Part shown: positions 25,822 through 35,779 of the stretch, in pieces
Layout of the letters: each line of letters starts with the position of its first letter
Numbering within the stretch: position 1 is the first letter of the stretch
Source of the DNA: Gracilimonas sp046602855
GTDB lineage: Bacteria; Bacteroidota; Rhodothermia; Balneolales; Balneolaceae
DNA: 64,000 nucleotides
Assembly: GCF_046602855.1 (NCBI RefSeq)
Contig: NZ_JBKINJ010000001.1
Location: forward strand, 124,001 to 188,000
Direction: 5' to 3'
The notes under the pieces: generated by a model
Databases searched by the model: none
What the model was told of the DNA's origin: nothing
What the model saw: only the letters and a program-made list of their open reading frames with translations
Translations under genes and position numbers: made by a program

Positions 25822-27081
25822 CTAAAGCTCTTTGAACCAACTCTTCATACGTTCGGTGATCTTCTGCATCACCTGTTCTACGTTGGTTCCTTTGGTCGAA
25901 TCGGGTATCATAGCCTGATTGTTGGCTGTTCCCGATCTTAGAGCGTGCATAACCAGACCTACACCGGTAGCATAGATCGGACTGTTTACCTCTTCTTTAA
26001 GTCCGCCTGTTATACCTAGTGGTATACCAACTTTGGCATCCAGGCCTAAAATTTCGTTTGCAAGCGGGCAGATATTTTTGATCAGTGAACCGCCACCTGT
26101 AATAACCACACCGGCGCTCATTGCATCAGCGTAACCGCTTCGTTTGATCTCAATGCCAACGATCTCAAGAATCTCTTCCATACGGGCCTGAATGATCTTG
26201 GCAAGTATACTTTTGGTGATCTCCTTTGGAGGGCGACCGGCAATTCCCGGAACTGTGATTACCTCATCCTCTTCGATCAGATCGGCATAGCATTCACCAT
26301 GCTTTCGTTTTAAAGTTTCTGCCTGATCATCAAGTACGCTGAGTCCAAGGCGAATGTCATCGGTAACTTTCTGTCCGGCTATAGCCACAACAGCGGTGTG
26401 ACGGATAGTATTGTCCTGGAAAATGGCGAGGTCAGTTGTTCCACCACCAATATCAACTAGAACGACACCGGCTTCTTTTTCCTCTTCATCCAATACAGAA
26501 TAGGAGGAGGCCAGCGGTTCGAGGATCAGATCAGCTACCTGATAGCCGGCTCTTTCTACACAGCGATACATATTCTTTGCAGCGGAAACCAGACCGGTGA
26601 TGATATGGACCTCAGCTTCCATGCGCATTCCGCTCATTCCAACGGGGTCACTGATGCCGTCCTGACCGTCAACTACGAATTCCTGCGGGATCACATGCAG
26701 GATTTGTTGATCGGTTGGGAGCATGATACGCTGACAATCTTCTAACAGGCGTTCCACATCCTTAGTTGTGATCTCATTGTCTTTATTATTAATGGTGATC
26801 ACACCCTTACTTCGCATACTTCTGATGTGGTCTCCGGCAATACCAACATTTACGGATTGAACCTGAATGCCTGAGGCTAGTTCGGCCTGTGCAATGGCAT
26901 CCTTAATCGCATTCACGGTTTTGTCTATGTTAACGACCACGCCACGGTTCAGGCCATCGCTTTGGGCTTTACCAACGCCAAGTATGTTGATCCGTTCCTG
27001 TTCATCAATAGATGCTACGATTGCGCAAATTTTTGTGGTCCCTATATCGAGACCTACCATTATGTTTTCTTGTTCTTCCAT
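25822..27081 (-). CDS. ftsA: Cell-division protein FtsA
   Basis: Actin-like protein that tethers FtsZ to the membrane and recruits later division proteins. The 419 residues carry the ATPase-fold motifs MVGLDIGTTKICAIVA, the VVLVDIGGGTTDLAIF phosphate loop and AGVVITGGGSLIKNI. The C-terminus VMQKITERMKSWFKEL is a typical amphipathic membrane-targeting helix. It follows orf87 by 35 bp and precedes ftsZ. Confidence 0.97.
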   Translation of the reverse strand: MEEQENIMVGLDIGTTKICAIVASIDEQERINILGVGKAQSDGLNRGVVVNIDKTVNAIKDAIAQAELASGIQVQSVNVGIAGDHIRSMRSKGVITINNKDNEITTKDVERLLEDCQRIMLPTDQQILHVIPQEFVVDGQDGISDPVGMSGMRMEAEVHIITGLVSAAKNMYRCVERAGYQVADLILEPLASSYSVLDEEEKEAGVVLVDIGGGTTDLAIFQDNTIRHTAVVAIAGQKVTDDIRLGLSVLDDQAETLKRKHGECYADLIEEDEVITVPGIAGRPPKEITKSILAKIIQARMEEILEIVGIEIKRSGYADAMSAGVVITGGGSLIKNICPLANEILGLDAKVGIPLGITGGLKEEVNSPIYATGVGLVMHALRSGTANNQAMIPDSTKGTNVEQVMQKITERMKSWFKEL

Positions 27082-27116
27082 GATGATCCGCTGTATTTGT
27101 TGATTGCTAATGTTCT

Positions 27117-27380
27117 TTATTTATTGCTGGATGTAATTCTGTCGAACCACTCTGATGCTGATTCAACTCCCTGTTCGTTTTGCTGTCTTACTTCTGAATA
27201 AAATTCTGAAATTTCATCATTCTCAGCTGGGTGGGGTGATCTCAATAAGGCCTCGATTAAATGCAAAGCCTCATCTTCCATTTCAATGTTGGCATGCGTC
27301 TTTGAAATCGACGGAACCGGTTTTGGTTTGAGTATTCTTCGTTTTTCAGTAAACAAAAAGTTTTTAAAACTATATTTCAC
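27117..27380 (-). CDS. Small unknown protein between ftsQ and ftsA
   Basis: An 87-residue protein I do not recognise. The N-terminal third is basic and proline-containing (FTEKRRILKPKPVPSISK). The remainder is acidic and likely helical (EMEDEALHLIEALLRSP...). It has no membrane helix, cysteine or known motif. Its start overlaps the ftsQ end by 11 bp and its stop lies 35 bp before ftsA. This translationally coupled position argues that it is a real gene. By position it could act in septum assembly; the sequence does not show how. Confidence 0.72.
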   Translation of the reverse strand: MKYSFKNFLFTEKRRILKPKPVPSISKTHANIEMEDEALHLIEALLRSPHPAENDEISEFYSEVRQQNEQGVESASEWFDRITSSNK

Positions 27381-28098
27381 GGGTTACCACCTGATTTGAG
27401 AATCGCAGATCAACTTGTTGCATCGATTGTATTCCTTTGGTTCGAATTACCAGCTTGTAAAATGCCTTCCAGTTTTCAAGTTTCAATTCAAAATCATTGC
27501 GACCGAATATCAGCTTCACTCCGTTTTCCTGGCTTAAAGCCACAACACCGTCTGTGTGATCATAGACCACTTCACTGATGGTCGTCCATCCAAATCCATC
27601 GATCTTGGCCTTCATTAAAAAATCCCTAACCTGTAAAAAAGCCTCATCTTTTAAGGTATCATTCGTATTCACTGCGTATCCATAGAGAAGCGGAACATCA
27701 GGTGTTTTGGCTTCCAAAATCGGAAGAATAATTCCCTCAGCATCTACGTATGATCTGTTTGCACCGTCGATCAGCATAGCAATGGGCTCACGCTCCGCGA
27801 TCGTCAGCCTGAGGTCACCGTTTGGTTCAATATATGGACTGACGGATCGAACGTAGTTTAGTTTTTCCACTCGGTCGGCAACTGCTTGAATATCGAGACT
27901 ATCGGGCTGTATACCGAATGGAACAGCAGCGGCAGCTTCAATCTCCTCGATTTCAGTGAAAGTCAGTTTATTGATTTCCAGCTCCTGCACCGTCACATTC
28001 CGGTTCCAATACACAGCTGCAAGCACTGCTACGGCGATCACCATCATAATTCCGGTAATCCATGGTAAAAGGGTTTTATTTGATTCCTTATTACTCAA
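27370..28098 (-). CDS. ftsQ: Cell-division protein FtsQ
   Basis: Bitopic membrane protein linking early and late divisome parts with FtsL and FtsB. The 242 residues show a short cytoplasmic tail, one membrane helix (WITGIMMVIAVAVLAAVYW, about residues 13-31), a POTRA domain (about 33-105, VQELEINKLTFTEIEEIEAA...), and a beta domain to the end. Identity rests on this architecture and on its place between murC and ftsA, because FtsQ sequences diverge widely. It abuts murC with no gap. Confidence 0.88.
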   Translation of the reverse strand: MSNKESNKTLLPWITGIMMVIAVAVLAAVYWNRNVTVQELEINKLTFTEIEEIEAAAAVPFGIQPDSLDIQAVADRVEKLNYVRSVSPYIEPNGDLRLTIAEREPIAMLIDGANRSYVDAEGIILPILEAKTPDVPLLYGYAVNTNDTLKDEAFLQVRDFLMKAKIDGFGWTTISEVVYDHTDGVVALSQENGVKLIFGRNDFELKLENWKAFYKLVIRTKGIQSMQQVDLRFSNQVVTREI

Positions 28099-29526
28099 CT
28101 ATTTTGCTTTTGGTTTGAATGATCCTGATTCCAATGCTTCGATAAAATCTTCACCGAATCTGTAAATGTCTCCGGCACCCATCGTGATAATGATGTCACC
28201 TTCACGAGCGACTTCTTTAAGAGTCTTTGTGATGTCCTCTTTATTCTTCACGTAAGTCACATTTTTATGCCCGTATCGCTCGGCTGTGTCAGATATTAAT
28301 TTACCGGTCACACCTTCGATAGGTTTCTCCCGGGATGGATATACATCTGTTACTATGAGCATCTCGGCATCAAAGAATGAAAGCCCGAATTCCTTATACA
28401 ATTCCTGTGTTCTGGAGTACAGGTGTGGCTGAAAGACAGCTACAACACGTCTGTCTGGCCAGCCCTGGTGGGCTGCCTGTAAGCTAGCCTGCACCTCAGT
28501 AGGGTGATGAGCATAGTCATCGATCACCATGCATCCATTATCGTATTTCAATTGGAACCTTCTAAAAACCCCTTCAAAATGTTCTATGCCTTTCTTTATA
28601 AGTTTGAAATCAATATTCAATTCCAAACCGGTGGCAATAGCTGCCAATGCATTTAAAACGTTGTGCTCACCGGGAGCTTTCAGTGTCACGACTCCAAGTT
28701 TCTCGCCTTCCCACAACACGGCTAAGGTGCTTGTAAATGCATCAGTACGAATATCAACCGCCCGTAGTTGTGCCTGTGGATTCAATCCATAAGTGATCAC
28801 ACGTTTTTCAAGTTGTGGCAGAATACTGCGCACATTTGGATCATCCAGACAAACGATAACCGCACCGTAGAAGGGTACTTTATTGGCATAATCGATGAAA
28901 GCCTGTTTTACATCATCCAGATCATTGTAGATATCGAGGTGTTCAGCTTCAATATTCGTAATGATGGCAAGTGAAGGATTGAGCCGGAGAAAAGTTCGGT
29001 CAAATTCGTCGGCCTCTACTACTATCAGATCACCTTTTCCGACTACGGCATTGGTTTTATCAAAACTGTGTACTTTTCCACCTACAATGATAGTTGGATC
29101 ATAATTGCCATCCTGTGTTACGTGGCCGATCATTGTTGTGGTGGTTGTTTTACCGTGAGTTCCTGCCACTCCGATCCCATATTTCATCTTCATCAGTTCG
29201 GCAAGCATCTCTGCTCGCTTGATGGTTGGGATCCTTTTTTCCATGGCAGCAATGGTCTCAACATTTTCATCAGCTTTCACCGCACTGGTGTAAACCACGA
29301 CGTCAGCGCCTTCAATGTATTGCGCTTTATGTCCTTTGTGAACTGTGGCACCAAGTTCTTTTAATCTTTCCGTAGTTTCTGTGACAGCACCATCCGAACC
29401 GGTAACTTTGTAACCCCGCTGCAGCAAGATCTCAGCGATGCCACTCATGCCAATGCCGCCAATACCCACCATGTGGATATGTTTGGTTTTGCCAAATACA
29501 GGTTGTGTTTCGATTCGTTTTTCCAC
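28099..29526 (-). CDS. murC: UDP-N-acetylmuramate-L-alanine ligase
   Basis: Adds L-alanine to UDP-MurNAc in the cytosol, using ATP. The 475 residues show the Rossmann-like N-terminus HMVGIGGIGMSGIAEILLQRGY, the ATP loop GVAGTHGKTTTTTMIGHV, the central VVEADEFDRTFLRLNP and C-terminal DDYAHHPTEVQASLQAA. The length and motifs match the family. It lies 5 bp after murG and directly abuts ftsQ. Confidence 0.97.
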   Translation of the reverse strand: MEKRIETQPVFGKTKHIHMVGIGGIGMSGIAEILLQRGYKVTGSDGAVTETTERLKELGATVHKGHKAQYIEGADVVVYTSAVKADENVETIAAMEKRIPTIKRAEMLAELMKMKYGIGVAGTHGKTTTTTMIGHVTQDGNYDPTIIVGGKVHSFDKTNAVVGKGDLIVVEADEFDRTFLRLNPSLAIITNIEAEHLDIYNDLDDVKQAFIDYANKVPFYGAVIVCLDDPNVRSILPQLEKRVITYGLNPQAQLRAVDIRTDAFTSTLAVLWEGEKLGVVTLKAPGEHNVLNALAAIATGLELNIDFKLIKKGIEHFEGVFRRFQLKYDNGCMVIDDYAHHPTEVQASLQAAHQGWPDRRVVAVFQPHLYSRTQELYKEFGLSFFDAEMLIVTDVYPSREKPIEGVTGKLISDTAERYGHKNVTYVKNKEDITKTLKEVAREGDIIITMGAGDIYRFGEDFIEALESGSFKPKAK

Positions 29527-29531
29527 TATGA

Positions 29532-30638
29532 TTATAGTTTTTCAGTTGCTATTTCTAAAATTTCCTTGGCGATCAATTTTGCCGCATCCGGTTTTGCCAG
29601 ATTTAGTGCAGCCTGATTCATACGCATTAAGTTTTGTTGATCACGGATCAATTGTTCTACCAGTTCTGTTACGGTTTCTTTCATTTTGTGGTCCTCCAAT
29701 AGTAGTGATGCACCTGCATCTGCCATGGCTTTGGCATTCTGGGTTTGGTGATCTCCTGCAACATTAGGAGAGGGTATAAGAATACTCGGTTTACCGGTCA
29801 GCATAAGTTCAGAACAGGAACTGGCTCCGGCTCTGCTGATCACAAGATCTGCGGCGGCATAGGCTTCGGTCATGTTATCGAGGTATGCTGTCAGTCGTAA
29901 ATTTTTTAAATTTTCAGTATCCACATCAGTTGAAAGAGTATCGTAATATCTTGATCCGCATTGCCAGATGATCTGTAATCCAATTTCATCATGCAGAGAT
30001 TCAATGTTTGCTTTCATGGCATCGTTGATCGTTTTTGCGCCACCGCTGCCACCCATCACCAATAGAACCGGTTTTTTTTCGTCAAAACCGAATGATCTTA
30101 ATGCCGCATCTCTGTCAGCATCATTTAATGAAGCTCGGGTTGGGTTACCGCTCACATAGGTTTTATCAGCAGGTAAAAACTTGTCTGCTTCCCTGAACGC
30201 TGTAAATATCTTTGAGGCAAATTTTGCCAATAAACGGTTCGTGACACCAGGAAAACTATTCTGTTCCTGGATCACTAACGGTATTCCCATTTTACCGGCT
30301 ACCCACCCAATAGGTCCGGCTACATATCCGCCACAGGAAACAACCACCTGAGGTTTGTATGCTGAAAGTATTCGTAAACTTTGGAACAAGCTGACGACAA
30401 GTTTTAAAGGGAATACCAGGTTCTTGATCGTAAATCGTCGGTGAAATCCGCTGATCCATACATTTCGAATATCATAACCTGCATTTGGCACTGCTTTCCA
30501 CTCCATATGATCTCTGGTTCCAACAAACAGGATCTCAGTATCTGGATCTTCTTCCTTTAATGCATCTGCAATTGCAATGGCCGGGTACACATGACCACCG
30601 GTTCCTCCTGCAGCTAATAAAATCCTAATCTTATCCAT
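29532..30638 (-). CDS. murG: Lipid II synthase (N-acetylglucosaminyltransferase)
   Basis: Transfers GlcNAc from UDP-GlcNAc to lipid I on the inner face of the membrane. The 368 residues begin MDKIRILLAAGGTGGHVYPA, with the GGTGGH glycosyltransferase loop. The second half has LLVMGGSGGAKTIN and VISRAGASSCSELM. The ATG at 30638 overlaps the end of ftsW by 8 bp, which supports it over a start nine codons upstream. Confidence 0.97.
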   Translation of the reverse strand: MDKIRILLAAGGTGGHVYPAIAIADALKEEDPDTEILFVGTRDHMEWKAVPNAGYDIRNVWISGFHRRFTIKNLVFPLKLVVSLFQSLRILSAYKPQVVVSCGGYVAGPIGWVAGKMGIPLVIQEQNSFPGVTNRLLAKFASKIFTAFREADKFLPADKTYVSGNPTRASLNDADRDAALRSFGFDEKKPVLLVMGGSGGAKTINDAMKANIESLHDEIGLQIIWQCGSRYYDTLSTDVDTENLKNLRLTAYLDNMTEAYAAADLVISRAGASSCSELMLTGKPSILIPSPNVAGDHQTQNAKAMADAGASLLLEDHKMKETVTELVEQLIRDQQNLMRMNQAALNLAKPDAAKLIAKEILEIATEKL

Positions 30639-31821
30639 AGTACAGGGTCCTCCGGTCTCGGTCATGTTTCGAGATATTCAATAAAATTCCAACCATTATT
30701 CCGGCAAATACCATACTGGTACCACCGTAACTCACAAATGGCATGGGTAAACCTGTTACAGGCAGAATGCCGCTGGCAACTCCTGCATTTACAAAACCAT
30801 AGAGTACGATCATCATGGTGCAGGCAACAGCCAGCAGGGACCCAAGATGGTCTTCGGCGTTTCGTGCAATGAATACAACACCCCGTATTAAGATAAGTGT
30901 GAATAGGAGTATTAGGGACATTGCTCCGAATAAGCCATATTCTTCAGCAATAATGGCAAATATGAAATCATTATAAGGAGCGGGCAGGAAGTCGCGCTGT
31001 GAACTTTTACCGATACCAACACCTAGGAGTTCGCCTTTGGCAATGGCAATATGCGCCTGCTGAGCCTGATATCCACTTCCCTGTAGGATCTTTTCACTTG
31101 GAATATCTTTGATTTGAGTGATGTATTGTTCAATACGATCCTGGCGATTGGTTGATTGACTTAACAGTAGAATTCCCCCCAGTATGCCAACTGCAACAAG
31201 GGTGCCGATCTGTATCACGCTGATTCGGCCAACAAACATCACAAGTAAACAGATAGTCATCAGTATGGCTGCACTGCTGAAATCTTCCAAACCGATAAGC
31301 CCACAGGTTAGAACGATCCAAAAGAGGATCGGTAAAAAGGCTTTTTGAAAATCTTTGATGTATTCTTGTTTCTCATTCAGGAGTACAGATATATGGATAA
31401 GCAGAGCTACTGAAGCTACCATAGAGGGCTGGAAAGAGAATCCACCCAGATTCAGCCATCGTTTGGCTCCAAATTGTTCAGTACCGAAGGCGATTACAGC
31501 TACCAGAAGGAATAAGCTGATAACCATTCCAATTCGGCTGAACTTGGCAATAGTATGATAATTGATCTTGGAAAATATCAGCAGTACAAAAAAGGCGATG
31601 CCCAATTTAACTATATGACTCAGGATCAGTTGTCCAGCAGTGGTTGATTTGGTCTCTGCAAAGAAAGCAATGGAAGAATACACCGCCAGCATTCCGAAGG
31701 TCATCAGTATGACCACGGCCATAAGAAGGTAGCGATCGCTGCCTTGTTTTGGCGTATCAATATCCTCAGCATTAGTGCCTATGATATTGGAAATGTTGCT
31801 ATGTGGTGATGTGTATATCAA
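30631..31821 (-). CDS. ftsW: SEDS peptidoglycan glycosyltransferase FtsW
   Basis: Polytopic septal glycan polymerase that pairs with FtsI. The 396 residues contain about ten hydrophobic helices after a soluble N-terminal tail of about 30 residues. SEDS signatures include AKRWLNLGGFSFQPSM, LLGVGIGKSSQRDFLPAPYNDFIFAIIAEE and GLPMPFVSYGGTSM. It could in principle be RodA, but its place between murD and murG and beside an FtsI gene favours FtsW. It overlaps murG by 8 bp. Confidence 0.95.
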   Translation of the reverse strand: MIYTSPHSNISNIIGTNAEDIDTPKQGSDRYLLMAVVILMTFGMLAVYSSIAFFAETKSTTAGQLILSHIVKLGIAFFVLLIFSKINYHTIAKFSRIGMVISLFLLVAVIAFGTEQFGAKRWLNLGGFSFQPSMVASVALLIHISVLLNEKQEYIKDFQKAFLPILFWIVLTCGLIGLEDFSSAAILMTICLLVMFVGRISVIQIGTLVAVGILGGILLLSQSTNRQDRIEQYITQIKDIPSEKILQGSGYQAQQAHIAIAKGELLGVGIGKSSQRDFLPAPYNDFIFAIIAEEYGLFGAMSLILLFTLILIRGVVFIARNAEDHLGSLLAVACTMMIVLYGFVNAGVASGILPVTGLPMPFVSYGGTSMVFAGIMVGILLNISKHDRDRRTLYYG

Positions 31822-31830
31822 TATTCTGTT

Positions 31831-33186
31831 TTACAGTTTGTTTACTTCTTCTTTAAAGATCTTTCCGCGATGTTCGTAACTGTCAAACATGTCGAATGAA
31901 GCACATGCCGGGCTCAGTAATACCACTTCACCTTTTTTAGCGCCTTTATTGGCTGCTCTGACTGCTCCACCCATGGTTTCAACCCGCACAAAATTCGGGA
32001 CTACTTTTCCAAGTTGTTCTTCAATTCGATCTTTTGATTCACCTATGGCAATAATAGTGTGGACTTTCTCCTTGATCTGTGGAACCAGTTCAGAATAATC
32101 ATTGCCTTTGTCGCGACCACCTAAGATCAAAGTCAGGGGAACATGAAAGCTATCCAGGGCAAACCAGACGGCATTTACGTTGGTAGCTTTGCTATCATTG
32201 ATGTATTTAACACCATCCACTTTTCGAGCCAGCTCAAGTCTGTGCTCAACACCGGTGAATGAGCGAAGGCTTTCTCTGATAGCGTCGTTTTTGATCTCAG
32301 CTGCTCGTGCAGCGAGTGCGGTAGCTAGACCATTACTGAGGTTATGTTGACCTCTTAGTCCGATTTCTTCTACTGGCATAAGTGACTCTTCTTTATTATT
32401 AAATTTGAAGATGATATGATCGTTGCGAACAAAGGCTCCTTCAGGTACCTCATTCTTATATGAAAAAGCCCATAATTCAGGCGTGGCTTGTTTTTTCTTT
32501 AGGGTTTCAACATGTTTTTGAATGATCGCGTCATCATAGTTAAAGATGAACCGGTCGTTTTCCGTCTGATTTTCGGTGATCCTGAACTTTGAGGCTGCGT
32601 AGGCATCAAGGTCGTTGTTATAGCGGTTTAGGTGATCAGGAGTGATGTTTAGGATCAGGCTTACATCCGGTTTGAAAGTGGATATGTGATCCAGCTGAAA
32701 ACTGCTGACCTCCAACAATTGATCGCCCGATGCAGACTCAGCAACATCAGAAAATGCTATTCCAATATTACCGGATAAATGATGATCTCGCTTGGCTAAA
32801 TTCCATAAATGATCTAGCCAGTTAGCCACCGTAGTCTTTCCATTGCTTCCGGTCACAGCCACAATTCTGGCATCAGTGAACCAGCTTGCTACTTCAATCT
32901 CAGAATAGACGTCTTTATCACTGTTAAGATAGTGCTGGACGATAGGGGATTCAGTCGGTACTCCTGGACTGACGACTGCAAAGTCAGCCTGTTTGGCTTT
33001 TTCAGTGTGTCCATTCTCTTCAAAGGGAATTTCGGCTGATTGAAGTTTTGACTTGAACTCCTTGTTGATCAAACCATAGTCTGATACAAAGACATCCGCA
33101 GCTTTCCTCTTCAAAAGAAGAGCCACAGCAATACCGCTTTTTGCGGCACCGATCACGATGATATGTTTGTTCTTAACGTCTCTCAT
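31831..33186 (-). CDS. murD: UDP-N-acetylmuramoylalanine-D-glutamate ligase
   Basis: Adds D-glutamate to UDP-MurNAc-L-Ala. The 451 residues contain the N-terminal IIVIGAAKSGIAVALLLKR, the ATP loop VAVTGSNGKTTVANWL, central NITPDHLNRY, and the C-terminal KYINDSKATNVNAVWFAL and LILGGRDKGNDYSEL. The ATG at 33186 forms an ATGA overlap with the mraY stop. The open frame extends 28 codons further upstream into mraY, but those residues are not family-like. Confidence 0.97.
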   Translation of the reverse strand: MRDVKNKHIIVIGAAKSGIAVALLLKRKAADVFVSDYGLINKEFKSKLQSAEIPFEENGHTEKAKQADFAVVSPGVPTESPIVQHYLNSDKDVYSEIEVASWFTDARIVAVTGSNGKTTVANWLDHLWNLAKRDHHLSGNIGIAFSDVAESASGDQLLEVSSFQLDHISTFKPDVSLILNITPDHLNRYNNDLDAYAASKFRITENQTENDRFIFNYDDAIIQKHVETLKKKQATPELWAFSYKNEVPEGAFVRNDHIIFKFNNKEESLMPVEEIGLRGQHNLSNGLATALAARAAEIKNDAIRESLRSFTGVEHRLELARKVDGVKYINDSKATNVNAVWFALDSFHVPLTLILGGRDKGNDYSELVPQIKEKVHTIIAIGESKDRIEEQLGKVVPNFVRVETMGGAVRAANKGAKKGEVVLLSPACASFDMFDSYEHRGKIFKEEVNKL

Positions 33187-34319
33187 CGGATCTTGAGGGT
33201 TAACAGACTTAGAATTCCCAATAAAATGGTGATGATCCAAAAACGAACTACGATCTTTTGCTCCGGCCATCCTTTTTTTTCATAATGATGGTGGATCGGC
33301 GTCATCAAAAAGACCCTCTTACCTTCACCGTATTTTCGTTTCGTATATTTGAAATAGGTGGTTTGAATGATCACAGAAAGTGTTTCAAAAAAGAAGATCC
33401 CGCATATGAATGGCAGCAATAATTCTTTGTGAAGCATCAAACCTAGTGCCCCGAATGCCCCACCAAGTGCCAGAGATCCGGTATCCCCCATAAAAACAGA
33501 GGCTGGGTTGGTATTATACCACAGGAACCCAATGCAGGCTCCGATCAATGATGCAGTAAAAATAGTTAGCTCACCGGCACCCGGTAAATACATGATGTCT
33601 AGAAAACCGGAGAAATCAACGCGACCGGATACATAGGCAAAAATAGCAAATACAATACCGCAGATAGCAGAGGTTCCGGCAGCGAGTCCGTCAAGTCCGT
33701 CAGTTAGATTCGTAGCATTGCTTACTGCGGCAATTATAAATACAGCCACCGTTAGATAAATGATCCACCCAATGGTATCACCGAAAAAGGCGTAATCAAT
33801 GTTAACGTTTTTCAGGAATGGAACCGTGGTTAGTGAATTGAATGACTCAAAATCCGGGTGGAAATAGAGGGTGGCACCGACGATCAGTCCTACAAAAACC
33901 TGTCCGGCGATCTTGAACCATCCTGCCAGACCACTTTTATCTTTTTTGACCACTTTGATGTAATCATCAATGAATCCTACACCGCCCAATGTCAAAGTCA
34001 CAAAAACGATCAGCCAGCTGTAAATACTGTCTAGTCGTGCCCAAAGAATGGTTGGTATCACAATAGCAAGAATAATGATAACTCCACCCATAGTGGGCGT
34101 TGACCCTTTGGCCAGGTGATGGTCAAGCCCGATATCGTCACGTATGACTTCTTTAAGCTGAAGTTTACTCAGCCAGCTAATGATCTTTTTACCTATGAAA
34201 AGACTAATAAGCAATGAAGTGATAGCTGCCAGGGCAGTCCGGGTTGAGATAAAGGCAATAGCACCGGTTCCGGGAACGTCATAAGTACTATCAAGCCATG
34301 TAAATAGTTCGTACAGCAT
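33183..34319 (-). CDS. mraY: Phospho-MurNAc-pentapeptide transferase
   Basis: Integral membrane enzyme making lipid I from UDP-MurNAc-pentapeptide and undecaprenyl phosphate. The 378 residues have about ten membrane helices and the catalytic signatures GSTPTMGGVIII, GFIDDYIKV, TNLTDGLDGLA, FMGDTGSLALGG and the cytosolic TPIHHHYEKKGW histidine motif. The start ATG overlaps the murE stop by 1 bp (TAATG). murF, usual between murE and mraY, is absent here. Confidence 0.97.
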   Translation of the reverse strand: MLYELFTWLDSTYDVPGTGAIAFISTRTALAAITSLLISLFIGKKIISWLSKLQLKEVIRDDIGLDHHLAKGSTPTMGGVIIILAIVIPTILWARLDSIYSWLIVFVTLTLGGVGFIDDYIKVVKKDKSGLAGWFKIAGQVFVGLIVGATLYFHPDFESFNSLTTVPFLKNVNIDYAFFGDTIGWIIYLTVAVFIIAAVSNATNLTDGLDGLAAGTSAICGIVFAIFAYVSGRVDFSGFLDIMYLPGAGELTIFTASLIGACIGFLWYNTNPASVFMGDTGSLALGGAFGALGLMLHKELLLPFICGIFFFETLSVIIQTTYFKYTKRKYGEGKRVFLMTPIHHHYEKKGWPEQKIVVRFWIITILLGILSLLTLKIR

Positions 34320-35779
34320 TATCCGCCTCCCTCAACTTTAAGTTTTAGAAGTTCAGCTGCTATCTCTCGATCATCAAAATGATGGCGTTCACCGTTTATT
34401 TCTTGATAATCCTCGTGTCCTTTTCCTGCAATGAGAATGATCTCGTTACTTTCGGCTTCCTGAATGGCTCTTTTAATGGCATCTTTGCGGTTAGTCACGC
34501 TTGAAACCTTATCAAGTTTTTCAAATCCTGCGATAATATCCGCAATGATCACATCCGGATTTTCAGTTCTTGGATTATCACTTGTAACGAACACCTTATC
34601 GGCAAATAGTTCGGATATCTTGGCCATCTCTGGACGTTTGGAAGAATCTCTGTCGCCACCGGCGCCAAATACTACTGTAAGGTTTTGTGAAGCGTCTTTA
34701 ACAGCAGAAAGCGTGGATAGAACATTTTGTAATGCATCAGGTGTATGAGCATAATCCACAATAACGAGTGGGTTTTGATCTCCGGAACCGCTAACGGTTT
34801 CCATTCTTCCGGGTGCACCTTTAGCTTTTGACAGGGCCTTGACGATCTCTTTAGGATCAAGACCCAAAGCTTTGCATATATAATAAACTTCACCAAGATT
34901 GTAGGCGTTAAATTTGCCTACCAGTGGACTTTCAATTTTCTCGCCATCAATGATGATCGAAATACCATTGGCAGTATTTTCAAGTATGTAAGCCTTATCG
35001 TTATTGAAACTCAGTTCGATCTTTTCGGCTTTACATCTGTCGAGCATGTAAGCTCCATATTTGTCATCCGCGTTTACTACAGCATAAGATTCCTCACTCA
35101 GCGTATCGAAGAGCCTGCGTTTGGCCTTAGCATATTCATTAAGTGTTTCGTGATAGTCTAAGTGATCGTGACTCAAATTCGTGAAAGCAGCAACTTTGAA
35201 GGCTACTCCGGCAACCCGATATTGATCAAGTGCATGAGATGAGACTTCCATAACTAGGTATTCAGACCCTGCTTCAACCATTTTCAGCATGTCGTTTGCA
35301 AGCTCTATAGGATCTGAAGTCGTCAGTTTACTATCAAACTCGTCATCTAATATTCGTTTACTGACTGTACCGAGCAAGGAGGCATTTCTGTTACAGTGCC
35401 TAAGCACCTGATAAACCAAAGTCGCAGTTGTTGTTTTACCATTGGTACCGGTTATACCGATTACCTGCAGCTTCTCGGCCGGATTGCCAGCAAATTCCTG
35501 GGCAATTACTCCGGTTAATTTTTTGGTGTTTTCTACTTCTATCACACAAACATCTTCATTTGTATAAAATGAATCTTCACAGATCACAACCGTTGCGCCT
35601 CGCTCAATAGCATCTTCAATGAACATGTGCCCATCGACCCTTGTACCTCTTACGGCAACAAAGACGGAATTGTCTTTAGCATCCCGTGAATCCAGCACAA
35701 GTGGTCCTAACTCAATACCATAGTTGGCATTGGTTACATGCAGTGGGTCACAAATTTCTATGAGTCGTTTTAAGGTCAA
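34319..35779 (-). CDS. murE: UDP-MurNAc-L-Ala-D-Glu-diaminopimelate ligase
   Basis: Adds the third residue of the stem peptide. The 486 residues carry the ATP loop VIGITGTNGKTTTATLVYQ, the MEVSSHALDQYR segment, DYAHTPDALQNVL and the substrate-selecting VTSDNPRTENPD. The DNPR motif is characteristic of enzymes that use meso-diaminopimelate, so the peptidoglycan is probably of the Gram-negative mDAP type. It abuts the ftsI gene and overlaps mraY by 1 bp. Confidence 0.97.
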   Translation of the reverse strand: MTLKRLIEICDPLHVTNANYGIELGPLVLDSRDAKDNSVFVAVRGTRVDGHMFIEDAIERGATVVICEDSFYTNEDVCVIEVENTKKLTGVIAQEFAGNPAEKLQVIGITGTNGKTTTATLVYQVLRHCNRNASLLGTVSKRILDDEFDSKLTTSDPIELANDMLKMVEAGSEYLVMEVSSHALDQYRVAGVAFKVAAFTNLSHDHLDYHETLNEYAKAKRRLFDTLSEESYAVVNADDKYGAYMLDRCKAEKIELSFNNDKAYILENTANGISIIIDGEKIESPLVGKFNAYNLGEVYYICKALGLDPKEIVKALSKAKGAPGRMETVSGSGDQNPLVIVDYAHTPDALQNVLSTLSAVKDASQNLTVVFGAGGDRDSSKRPEMAKISELFADKVFVTSDNPRTENPDVIIADIIAGFEKLDKVSSVTNRKDAIKRAIQEAESNEIILIAGKGHEDYQEINGERHHFDDREIAAELLKLKVEGGG

